Source of the DNA: Papiliotrema nemorosa
Taxonomy: Eukaryota; Basidiomycota; Tremellomycetes; Tremellales; Rhynchogastremaceae
Reading direction: 5' to 3'
Assembly: GCA_032158125.1 (NCBI GenBank)
Contig: JASKOT010000012.1
Coordinates: 310,001 to 374,000, forward strand
DNA length: 64,000 nt
The notes beneath the pieces are model-generated. The model did no database searches. It saw only the letters and a program-made list of their open reading frames with translations, and had not been told where the DNA came from. This document shows, piece by piece, positions 44,562-55,077 of this stretch. Numbering within the stretch: the stretch's first letter is position 1; the number at the start of each line of letters is the position of its first letter. Both the position numbers and the translations under genes were made by a program.

Positions 44562-45838
44562 ATGTCGAGCTACGATGCGCACGAAGAGAGGCAGCCCCTC
44601 ATCCCCTTGGAAGACTTCAAGGAGTCTATGAAATTGGTCCGACTTCAAATCGCGATTCCCATCTCAGTCTTGGTCTCATTAGGCGCGAATCTCGTCTGTG
44701 CACTGGCTATCAAACCTGGATTGGGTAAGCTCACACCTGATACGGGTGGTCTCCGAAAATTGTGAGGGGGGCTGAATGATAGCCGGACTTAATGCCCTGA
44801 ACCCTACACTGGTTAGTCCCAACAGTCTCATGGTGGGACTATACTGGATTCTGCTATTCGGTCTTCAAGGTGGGTCGCATTGCCCTTCCCTACTTGTAGA
44901 AGTTTAGGTTTGAGTATGAGGCTGACACTCAGTTGGATTTTGCATGTTACTGCTCATTGTGCGCAAGAATGAGACAAAGGAGACTTTGGTTCATGGTATT
45001 GGAATGCGATTCGCCGTCGCCAATTGGATTCAAGCCGCCTGGGCTGTTTGCTTTGTGCGTATAGGCGCGGAGATCATGTGCAATGCTAACGCGACTAGAC
45101 TCTCCAGCTGTTCAAGGTGTCTGAGATTTTAATTTTGATCAACGTGATCAACGTGTATGTCTCACCTTTTCTCTCCTAGTGCCAAAACTCATTCTCAGCC
45201 TGTCGATCCATATTACCCTCCTCAAGTTCCCACCTTCGTTCCATCGACCTCTCGATACGCTGCTCATCCACGCACCGACCACCCTCCTCTTGGCTATCCT
45301 GTTCCAGATCGACTGGATCCATAATGGTTTCATCGCTCTCAACTGGATCATTCACGATTCCGGAGGAGGTAAACATCACAAGGCAGTGGGCAAGTACACT
45401 TGGGAGGCTGTGGGCTTGATCGCCGGAGTCAACGTTGTCGTCGCTCTCTACACGGGTTTCCGCCGACAATAGTGAGTGATCCCTGCAAAGTGGGGTAGCG
45501 CTGATAATAGCCTCTGGACGATTGCCTCAGAGTACCTCCTCTTCACCATTCTCTTCTCTTCCCCACGATCTCAACCCACTCTACCCAATACGGAACTCCC
45601 TAAACCCACCGCGGAGTTGATCACCCTGATCATCTGCCTGGTTCTCCACCCAATTGCCCTTGTCGCCGGCGTGGCGTGGCAGAGGACTCGAGAGAGGGAT
45701 ACACGGTTGAGACTTGAAGAAGAGGCACACGCGGCAGAAGAAGAGGAGAGACGAGCGGAGATTCAGGCTGCGTTGGAGAGACAAGAGGCGGAACATCTTG
45801 CTGGAGGTCATGGCCATGCTCATGGATCTCGACACTAG
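44562..45838 (+). CDS. DUF1774-like multi-span membrane protein
   Basis: Six exons: 44562-44724, 44783-44869, 44933-45054, 45099-45154, 45199-45471 and 45511-45838, 342 residues. About seven to eight hydrophobic segments are seen, among them IPISVLVSLGANLVCALAI, LMVGLYWILLFGLQVGF, AVANWIQAAWAVCF, LIHAPTTLLLAILFQIDW and LITLIICLVLHPIALVAG. The loop WIHNGFIALNW and the basic/acidic C-terminal tail rich in Glu, Ala and ending in His-Gly repeats fit fungal DUF1774 proteins of unknown function. The acceptor at 45198 was chosen over one 19 bases upstream because only it keeps the hydrophobic frame; the upstream one opens a shorter polar frame to a stop. Confidence 0.7.
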
Positions 45839-46094
45839 GCATTTCTCCTGGACACTGCGTCAAAGACGTTCGATGGCAACGTCGACTCCATGCAGAGCTC
45901 GGTTGCACATGCCTAAACCGCCAGCAGAGGGAAGTAGTGGATATTCATATAATAGACTTATTTCATCATGCCGCCTCGTCATGATTGTCCGTCACGAATG
46001 TATACCCTTGTACCGAAGGCCGAACCGAGTACCGGACAGCTACGCTCTCTGTGAAATGAAAGAGCGATTCTACAGTTACGATTCGTGCATCAGG

Positions 46095-48304
46095 CTATCG
46101 GGAATAATGCTTGATGTTGTATAACAAAACATGACCCCTCTCACTACCCGTCGCTAGGAATTCTCCTCCTGGTGCAAAAGACACATTGGACACTCTACCC
46201 AGGGGCGTAGTTTTAGTAGGCCAATTTGAGAATGCCGATCCGGATGGGAGATGGTACTATAATCAGCTCTTGTTCGCTTGTTCAGGATTATTCAAAGTGC
46301 GACTTACCACTCTGACTTGACCCTTTTTGGTATTCGAGGCGGTCATGAGCATCTCGGATTTGGGATGGAATGCGGTGGATACGATCTGTGTGGTGAGATG
46401 TCCTAGAGATTTGATCGGTGTAGGGAGGATGTGTTGAGAAGGGTCCGATATGGGAGTTGAGAGGGAAGAAGAAGAGTAGACGTTGACTATTCCGGTAGAT
46501 GCTCTGGAAGTCAGCCTTGCCCCTTATACCACGTTCTGAGCTCTGATGCCAGACGATATGTCGACTCACCCGACCGCAGTGTACTCTCCATTCGAGCTCA
46601 ACTCCATAGTGGTCCCTCCGAACGCTCTATCATCCTTCCATTTCCTGACCACCCTCCTCTCACCCACATGCCAAACTTCCACCTCGCTCCCGTCTCTTCC
46701 TCCCAGCACGCTCAGTTCTGTGCTCTCCCTGTTCCATACCATTGCTGCTACACTTCCACCTCGACCTGATCTCAGATCCGCAATGACAGCGCCAACGCCT
46801 ACGCCGCTCCAGTCTAAGATTGAGACTGCCCCTCGTCGTCCCGCTACGGCCAACATGGTACCGTCTGGCGAGAATGCGTGTCGGGTAAGAGAGTTGGGCG
46901 CCGTAGCGTCCGGCTGAGAACCAAACAGATTTCGAGGTGATCTTATACATCGTGCGGAAGGGAGGTCGTATGTGTAGTAGTAGGGTCTTGTACCCGCCAA
47001 CAAGAGCGATGAGCCGGAAGGGTGGAAGGTGGATTTAGTCAAAGGGAGAGAAGGGAGGTGGATAGTGAGTAATGTAGGGTTTGTATGTCCGTCAATCTAC
47101 ACTCAGCATACTCTTCAAAGGCGACGAGATTCTGAAAGACGCACATTGAAAAACCTGACTCGTCGATCTCCACCTGAAACGGCCATGACTCCGACTTTAG
47201 GGTTAGGATGCCAAGCAACATCCACCACTCCCTTGCCCGCTCCTTGCGACGTGCGTCGGTTCGTAGTTGGATTTTGGTGATTTGCATCGAGCATACGTTG
47301 GATTTCCAACTTTCCACTAGGAAGGGGTTTGAGAGATTCTGTAGAGATGAACGATTTTGTCGAGGACAAGAGGAGTTTCATGGTCGGTGTTCCTGTCGCT
47401 ATCCTATTGGAAGCCCATTCAGGTCTAGGGTGCAACGATTCGAATCTGACATCAGTCGGGTTCCCCAATGGCGGTGAAGCAAGGAGACGTACTGTGCTCT
47501 GAGACGCTTTTCAAACTCGACACCTGATATTGTCGGGTCCCCTTTGCCCCTCCCGAGCTTCTTTGTACGTCTGCTGGCATCCACATTGACAGTGATAAGC
47601 TCATCACTTGGATCCGTCCAGATGCCCTTGGATTTCTTCTTCCGACTAGGTATTTCAGTTTGCAAATCTGCAGGAAACTCGACACGAGGTTCATCGCTTT
47701 CCACTTGGTCCTCCTTTTTCGACTTCGACTTGTTGATGGATGTAATCGTTGGCTGTCTGGAAGAAGAAGGGCCGGCTGGGGTATCGTCGAACGTGATTGA
47801 AGCGGCAGATTGGGAGGACATCGAGGTAGAGTTGGAAGCTATAGACTCCTCGTCTAATTCCTCAGACTCGTCGTCCTCTGCGCTGTCTCCGTCATCGTCC
47901 TCCTCGACCTCGTCTTCCTCATCATCATCAACACTTTGCTCGTCATCATCCTCATCACTGCGTTCGAGCTCGCCCTGCTCATCCCCATCCTCTTCTTCTG
48001 AAGGTAAATCCAACTCGGGCGCATCGATTTGGAACAGCTTGACAGTCAGCTCGGCACCATGACACCTCTAGAGAGACATTGCCAAACTCACATCATCATC
48101 TTCCATCTCTTCCATCTCTTCATCCACATCATCCTCCCGAGCTCGACCCACATGGGCTTTCTTCAACTTGCTCGTCCCAAAAAGTTTAGCTTCAAGGTCG
48201 ATCTCCTCTTGATCTTTCTGCCAGTTTTCCGTCGCAGGTCGGGGCTTTTTCGTACCGGCGGCATGATGAGTAGACCCGTTGGATCTCTTCTTGCTTTTCG
48301 CCAT
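46095..48304 (-). CDS. UTP18: U3 snoRNP / SSU-processome WD40 protein Utp18
   Basis: Six minus-strand exons: 48304-48092, 48037-47493, 47445-47145, 47096-46570, 46503-46308 and 46256-46095, giving 647 residues. The N-terminal 200 residues are Lys-rich then very acidic (long Asp/Glu/Ser tracts). A segment FEKRLRAQFESLHPRPEWA leads into a WD40 propeller; recognisable Utp18 pieces are GVVDVAWHPNPKVGVMAVSGGD, STFHPSGSSLLLAG, RHAFSPDGTMLAVAG and the last blade VYHLPSGSAFSNWPT followed by PLGRV. Utp18 is part of the t-Utp/UtpB stage of 18S rRNA processing and recruits the exosome helicase Mtr4. Converges with the DUF1774-like gene. Confidence 0.88.
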
Positions 48305-48724
48305 GGTGAGCGATGAGACGAACAAGATGACTGAACGAGGGAGGAAGATGGGGTGGTGAGTGGTGGTTCAGAGATATTTTGAAAATATGGTGTGTTCAAG
48401 TGGGACTCCGCAAAAGCAACTCGGGTGGCGAGTGGCCCTCTGTCATAGTCTGATATCCCTTCGCCTCATCCTATACATGCATGGGCAAGTACCATGGAGG
48501 AGAGCCGAGGTCTATGAGAGATGATGAGATGCATGCTGAAGCGTGAGAGGAAGTCTTGTCTTCGCCAAAGAGACGAGTCACAGCATCCCTTCACCACCCT
48601 GCCGACACCCACGCCCACCTCTCGAGATACCGGGAGACTGTTAGGTGCAAGGTGAAAGGTGGAAGGTGGAAGGTACGCTTCATCTTCGGCACACCGGCCC
48701 TCCCTAGAATTCGCTCCAGTGACA
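48305..48724. other. Spacer between UTP18 and seryl-tRNA synthetase genes
   Basis: About 420 bases holding the UTP18 promoter and the synthetase 3' flank. Nothing else recognised. Confidence 0.4.
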
Positions 48725-50335
48725 TTACACCCACTTCAACTCCCCCTTGTTCTTCCCTTCTCCTACCGTCTCCCCACCCACCCAAAATCTCTGCAGAGCT
48801 TTCGGCAGATCCAGTCCTTCCACCGCTCCGTCTGTTCCAAACCTCGCGCCGTTCTCCAAGAGCGCTACCAACAGTCTAGGAATCGCAGCGGCCGTTCCGT
48901 TGAGTGTATGCGCGAACGGGATACCCTCTGTTGGGGTCTGGGATTTGTATCGAATATGTAATCTTCTCGCTTGGTAATCCGTGCAGTTTGAAGTCGAGGT
49001 GATCTCCCATTAGCCTTCCACCTAATTTGTAAACAGGTGGTGACTCACCTCTCCCCACTTCCCTCTGCCCGGCATCCAAGCTTCCATATCCCATTTCCTA
49101 GCTGCCGAAGCTCCCAATTCTTCCGTAGGCATCTCCAACACTCTCACAGTCAACCCCAACCCTCTCACTATTTCCTCTTGCACCTCTCGTATCTTGTCCA
49201 TCTCTTTCCACCCCTCCGCGCCGTTGTCCGCCCCACTACACACCGTGAACAGTTCAACCTTTGTAAATTGATGTACCCGGTATAATCCCCTCGTATCGCT
49301 CCCCCTTGCACCTGCTTCCGCTCTAAACGCCTTGCCCACGCCTACTACCCGCTGAGGGAGCGTCGATCCATCCAAGACCTTGTTCGCAAACAACCCCGCG
49401 AGAGGGATCTCTGAGGTCCCTGCGAGACACAACTCTGGCGATCCAGGTTCCGTCGTGATGCTATAAGTCTGGGATACGGCCGCTCCCTCGTCTCTCGGTT
49501 GAAAGCCGCATCTCCAGGAAATATCCTTTTTAACCACATCAGGTGGGCAAACGGGTGTATAGCCATGTTTGACAGCTATTGACAAGGCGTAAGATACCAG
49601 CGCATGCTCGAGTAGAGCCGATGTCGATCTTAGAAACGGCCATGAACCGCCAGTGGTCGTACCGCTAGCTTCGACATCTATCAAGTCCCAATGTACCGCC
49701 AAATCCAAGTGATCGCGTTTAAGATCAGCCGGCACAGGTTCCGGTCCTATCCTATCAATCTCCACCGCATTATCTTCCGGTCCGAGAGGGGTGAATCCCG
49801 ACGTAAAGTTGGGCAAGGCCAAAGCGATATCCAACAACTCGCCTTCCGTCTCGTTCAAATTCGTCTCATACTCCCCCACCCTCACTTTCAACTTTTTCGC
49901 CTGTCGTAGTGTCTCTTCTCTATCTGTCAGATTGTTCTTGATCAATTGACCGATTTCTCTCTGTTTCGCTCGGATCGTCTCGAGTTTACGGATCAACAAT
50001 AGTTGAGTCTCGCGGAGTCGTTTGATATGAGCGACGGTATCGGATCCATAAGGTACGATGGCTTTGCGTGAAAGATGGTTCGCTGTGGTCTTCCCCGGGT
50101 CGGATAGTATCGCATTGTAGTCTAGTCGGGGTTTGGGAAGCGTTGATTGGCCGATGGGGAATGGTTTGAAGGTAGAGCTCGAGCTCGAGCTCGAGCTTGA
50201 CGCGGGTGATTTCGGCTCTTTGGATGGCGGCGGCGGTGCGGGAGGCGCGGTGGGCAAGATCAGAGGAGTCTTGACGTGCGTCGCGTACGTTCTAGAAGAG
50301 TGCTGTATGAGCCTGGGCAGAGCTGAGCGGGACAT
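48725..50335 (-). CDS. Seryl-tRNA synthetase, mitochondrial
   Basis: Two minus-strand exons, 50335-49049 and 49003-48725, give 521 residues. The N-terminus (MSRSALPRLIQHSSRTYATHV) is a good mitochondrial presequence, followed by a Pro/Ser-rich linker. Residues about 100-190 form the two-helix coiled-coil arm that holds the long variable arm of tRNA-Ser. The class II core has motif 2 (VGKAFRAEAGARGSDTRGLY, with the family Arg), the serine pocket TSEIPLAGL, and motif 3 near LNGTAAAIPRLLVALLEN ending in Arg in the next helix. It charges tRNA-Ser. Whether a separate cytosolic enzyme exists cannot be judged from this window. Confidence 0.92.
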
Positions 50336-50769
50336 GACAGTGTAGTCGAGTACGAGGTGTAGGTGGTGAAAGGGGGGGGGGGGGGGGGGTGGAATTTTCG
50401 GTGCAATATCGGGGGTCACCGGTCCGAAAGGGAATGCGAGAGAGTCCAAATGCAGTGTAACGCCATCAGGGTGACACTATTATTTATGCATGCATGATCG
50501 TCCTAGCTGGGAGTCGGATCTGCTTCCAGGAAGATTTGGTATATGCATCGGGGGGTGCCATGGAATGAGCTTGTGGTGGTGGGCATGGATCCCATTGAGC
50601 GGAACAAAGTTGTTGTTGAATGGGGGGGCCGCTCTTTGCCTCTTCTGCATCACCCTTCTACACACCCCATCCCATCCTCACTTGCTTGCCTGCATCGATC
50701 ATCCAACCCCCTCATGCAGGTGAGGTAGACGCTCCTGGACGCTTGTATACAAGGGCTATATCGCCCAAC
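50336..50769. promoter_or_regulatory. Divergent promoter between seryl-tRNA synthetase and GATA factor
   Basis: 434 bases between divergent starts. It contains a run of 18 G residues (50372-50389) close to the synthetase start. Other factor sites were not identified. Confidence 0.5.
50372..50389 (+). repeat. Homopolymer G run (18 nt)
   Basis: Eighteen consecutive G bases in the divergent promoter, 37 bases from the synthetase ATG. The true length may be uncertain because such runs are error-prone in sequencing. Confidence 0.9.
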
Positions 50770-52854
50770 ATGTACAGTCCCTACTCGGTGCATGGGAATC
50801 CCGCTTTGGCCTCGGGAAGCAACACAACATCCAACCCAGGTCATGGAGAATCTTCGTCTCATTCCGCCTCGCCAATACAACATCCATCGAGGACGACGAC
50901 ACATCTCACACCACACTCGACATACAATCAACACTCACACTCATCGTCCGACTTTGGGGGGCTACCATCCAGTGGACCATCTTACAACCTCTCTTCCCCA
51001 ACACACGGGTTCGACTACACCCTCCCGACTTTCACCGACTCTCCATGGTCGTTTGCTAGCGGGTCCACCATCCCTCCACCAAACCACACCCACCATGGAT
51101 CAAGTACGAGCGCATACGACTCTCAACCCAATTCTGCAGGATTACCCGTACCTGCTCCGCTCCCATTCGAGTCACAATTGCGCGACCAAGCGCTAGCGTT
51201 ACACCAACATTGGGGTTCGTTCGCCCCTGTGACCAATACGAATTCCAATCCACTCTTCGCCAATCCACTACAACACCAAATGCACGCGTTGCAGCTACAA
51301 CAGCAGCAACATCATCATCATCATCATCACCATCACCAACACCACCAACCACAACTTCACCCTTCCACATCCACCTCTATCCCCCCGGCGACAAATTGGA
51401 ATCTAGCTACTGAAACACCTTCGAGCTTTTTCGAGGCGCTCACCCAAATGTTCCCCAATCACATGGATGGGGGATCCACACCACTATCAGAGAATGGAAG
51501 AATGACATTTTCGGATTATTTCCCCCCGGCTGGATTGATGGATTATACAGAACCTGTCAATATGAGTCTACAGGATAACACCGGAGTGTCCACTCCGCCT
51601 TTGGCATCTGGTGCGGCCGGCAATGGAAAGGGAAAGGAAAAGGCGGATGGGATGGGAGATTACTTTGATGGATTGTATGGGGTCAACGGGATGAATGATA
51701 TCAAGAGGTCGAAAGCGGAAGAGTTTGACAAGGATGTCGCATTGGTGAGCGATGCTAAATTTATAAAGCGAGTACAGGCTAATGGGCAGCTACAGACATA
51801 TCTGACAGACCTAGTAGGGCTGCTTGAACCTTTTGGTAAGGCGTTTGACGATTACGACCATGTACTGCTCGCTAATCCCCAGCCTCATCGCCTACCCAAC
51901 CCAGCCCGCCCAAACCTCCCCCGTTCCTACACACCCGCTTCCTCCGTCTCTCCACGTCAATCCACCAAACTCTCCTTCAACTCGGTCCTTCAGCCCACCC
52001 ATTCCTCGCGACCCCGATTTCAGGCTCTAAACCGCTATCGAAATCATCCGCCTCCACCCCCGCCCCACGAAGGAAACCCGAGAAGACGCCATCATCCAAA
52101 GCTCGTCCCATTTCGCTCGACGCAGAGAAAGAGATGGAACTGATACGAAAACGACGAGATTGGCTCATCTCCAAAGCGGCTCAAACGAAACAAGCCAGTG
52201 AACGTGCCAATGGTCCTACACAGGGCGGTATGAGCAGTTCACCCAGGACAAACGTGAATGGGCACACGGCAGTCACTCCGGGTATGATGAGTGCGAGTCA
52301 ATCGCCCAGCGGCTCCACACCACTTCATACCCCTGGCATCCACGGTGCACAACGTCTCGACGGTAATTTAGGACTGGGCAGCTTGGGCAATCTCAACAAT
52401 TTGAGCCATCTCGGCAATTTAGGGAATCTGGGTTCCTTGGGAAATTTGGGTCTAGGCGGGTACGCCAGCAGCCCAGTGAGCATATCAAGACCCATGACAC
52501 CGGGTAGTCTGGCACGCATGAACGATGGACGCGGACCCGGAGCGGGAAAGACTAAAGATAACCCTTCGGGAAGATGTCATGGATGCGGGGACCAATTCAC
52601 AATGGAGTGGAGAAGAGGCCCAGATGGAGCCAAGACGCTCTGTGATGCTTGTGGAGTGAGTCGAACAGTTGAGAATGATGTGGTGCATTCAGACTGATGT
52701 TAGATGCACTACGCAAAGTTGAGCAGCAGAAGACGAGAATCCGAATCGCCGGTCAAGATGTCGCCTGCCCCGGCGCCAATTGTAGCCCCTCGTGAGTCGA
52801 CGAATGAGGGTATATGGTGAATTGAGCTGACTTTTTCTAGCGCTAGCGAGTTGA
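50770..52854 (+). CDS. GATA-type zinc finger transcription factor, WC-2/Cwc2-like
   Basis: Four exons, 50770-51835, 51883-52655, 52704-52791 and 52841-52854, give 646 residues. The only clear domain is near the C-terminus: CHGCGDQ, then EWRRGPDGAKTLCDACG spliced to MHYAKL, a C-x2-C-x18-C-x2-C finger of the plant-like/WC-2 type rather than the C-x17 type. Long Ser/Pro/His/Gln-rich regions precede it, with a Gln then His run at about 51296-51350 and Leu-Gly-Asn repeats near 52375-52460. WC-2 proteins pair with WC-1 in blue-light response; I see no PAS domain here, so the light role is uncertain. The last exon adds only PLAS. Confidence 0.8.
51296..51350 (+). repeat. Coding Gln/His homopolymer tract
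   Basis: CAG/CAA codons followed by a run of CAT/CAC codons encode four Gln, about nine His and then a mixed His/Gln stretch in the GATA factor. Likely length-variable among strains. Confidence 0.85.
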
Positions 52855-53350
52855 TTCGGTGGAACATCCATGGAGACGTCTGTAAATGATACGCAAAGGA
52901 GTTGAAGATTGCAACCTCGGACATTCATGTTGGGTGGTATGAGAGGAAGTGTCGTAGTCTCGACTCTGCACATCAGGTCTTGCCCCGTCGTGTCAAGCTG
53001 TTAGTCGCTAATGAGTACAACCTGAAAGTCGCGAGCTCTGTCTTTCTTGACATCCAGGCTGTATACTGTATGCTGTACGCTGTATGCTGGATGACAATCA
53101 TCATGCATCATCAAGATCACGAACTGCGAAAAGAGCTAGTATCAACCATCACATTGCTACAGGATCCAGTTTCCCCCAATCATGCGTAATCGAGATGAGG
53201 TTGGACGAATGAGATGGTATGGAATGCAATGAGAATGTCGTTGAATCGAAAACATGCAATCATGCAATAAATTGTCCGTCCGCCATGAGTCGCCCTGACG
53301 TCTTTGCCTTTCCACCTCTCTCTCGTCTTGTTTGCGCTACTGTCGGCGCC
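52855..53350. other. Convergent spacer
   Basis: About 500 bases between the 3' ends of the GATA factor and the Kre9-like gene. A tandem TGTATGC(TG)TACGCTGTATGC-like stretch near 53060-53090 is the only repetitive feature. No gene seen. Confidence 0.4.
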
Positions 53351-54465
53351 TTACAAAGCGACCAGTCCCGCGAGACCGAGGATGACAGCGCCCAAACCCA
53401 CAGTAGACCCCTTCAAGGCGGCGCCCGAAGATGCAGAGGCGGAGACGGCAGCTCGACTCGCCGAGGCGCTCATGCTAGACATGTCCGAGGAAGACGACGA
53501 CACGCTCGAAGCGACGTCGGAGGTGGAGCTGGGAGCGACAGAGATGGTAGATACGCTAGCGGCCACAGCGGCGGATGAAGCGGAGGTAGCGTCGGTGGAG
53601 TTTGAGGAAGAGGTAGAGTTGGCAGCTCCAGTGATGACGCTAGGGGCTTGACCGACGAGCGCACCGGTACCTTCATGTTAGTCATCCATTCCCGACATGA
53701 AATATCCCGAGAAGCGGAGCATAGCATGGCGAGGCAATAGGTGGGGGGATTTGCTCACCCCATTGGACAGTGTTACCGCTGTAGACGGTAGAGTTGGTAG
53801 GGTCAGTCACCGATCCGTCCGCTCCAGAGATCTGAGGTCAATGGCGCGTACAATACTCGGGGACGAGGCGGCTCACGGTGAATCGGGTGGTCCATGTAGC
53901 AGTGGAGACATCGCCTCCCTTGGTGCTGCTGGTCAGTGCTGTCTCTAGCCGAAAGACGAGGCGAGAGCGACATTCTCGATACATTTGTTGCGACTCGAAA
54001 TCTCGAGGGTGGTATGGGTGGGGTGACTGACAATTGCAAAAAGTAAATCTTGGAGTAGGGCGATACGTCCGGACAAGGGATGTTGAGTCCGCTCGTGGTT
54101 GTCCCATCGATCCCAGTCGCGACGGCTAGAATGTGAGTGCCATTCCTTGTTGTGTGGAGCGGAGACATACTGGCAAGAGCGACCATCTATCATCAGCACC
54201 CACTCACACGACCACAAGGCACCACGAGCAAAAGCGCGCAGATCATAAAGAGGGGAGGGGGCGAACTCACATTGAGATTATCCCCCGTCATCAATTGAAT
54301 CTCTACATCTGTCCATTGTCCTGTCGAATCTTCCGTCCACAGAGCATTGATATCACTCCCCACTTTGACGACGGTGTTTCCATCTGGGGAAGTAGGGACA
54401 ATCTCGGCAGAGACGAGGGAGAACAAGGTAGACAAGGTCAAAGCGATTTTGAGGATTCGGAGCAT
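53351..54465 (-). CDS. Kre9/Knh1-like Ser/Thr-rich GPI-anchored cell-wall protein
   Basis: Six minus-strand exons: 54465-54271, 54186-54171, 54125-54032, 53925-53877, 53831-53759 and 53670-53351, giving 248 residues. A signal peptide (LKIALTLSTLFSLVSA) leads to a small immunoglobulin-like domain: VPTSPDGNTVVKVGSDINALW, WTDVEIQLMTGDNLN, VATGIDG, YFLQFTKGG and ATWTTRFTI, which is the 'Ser-Thr-rich GPI-anchored membrane' (Kre9/Knh1 N-terminal) pattern. The last 110 residues are almost all Ser/Ala/Thr/Val and end in a hydrophobic GPI signal (VGLGAVILGLAGLVAL). Relatives are plasma-membrane or wall proteins, some linked to beta-1,6-glucan. The second exon is only 16 nt. Confidence 0.85.
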
Positions 54466-55077
54466 TTTGTCAGATTGGATTTTACTGGGTCTTTTGTGTG
54501 AGAAGGGTAGAGAACGTGTGGAAGGAGCGTGAGTGTGCTAGACTACTGGTTCGATCGGTAGATGAGAGGTGTGCCGAGGCGATGAGGTGAAGGAAAGAAA
54601 GGATGAGTCGAGGGATGAGTGGTTGTTTGTCAAAAGCGAAGAGAGGGGAGTGTTTCGCACAGCCCGCACCGTTTCATCGCACTGAAAAAGGGGACAAGCA
54701 CGGCAACTTTGTCTCTATGCATGTATACACCCGGGCTGACTACTCTTCAACCTATGCTGGAATGCATGCATGCCCTACCACACCTCCCTCCATGCATGCG
54801 TTGCAGTCGTGAAGGAGGACTTTTATCGAGACGGCCCAGAAATCAAACACGTCTTTCGAGTAACGGCATGGCGCGCTCCCCCCCCCGTTCCAGCACTTCT
54901 TTTCTGTCCTTCCAGGTGACTGACTACATGCCATGCATCATTCTTAATCAGATATGCACTACAAAGGATATACCTCAAATCTACAAAGACGCCTGATTCT
55001 CATCCAAGTACATGGTCACAAGTATAACATGGTAACAACAACATCAATCACTCGTCCGAGTACAGCCCGCCACCCGC
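54466..55077. other. Intergenic spacer
   Basis: About 610 bases upstream of the Kre9-like gene and downstream of the LRR gene. No supported gene; includes repeated ATGCATGC-type words around 54718-54800. Confidence 0.4.

Noticed and set aside
47544..48062. 172-codon Ser-rich plus-strand frame
   Set aside because: It is the complement of the Asp/Glu tracts in UTP18.
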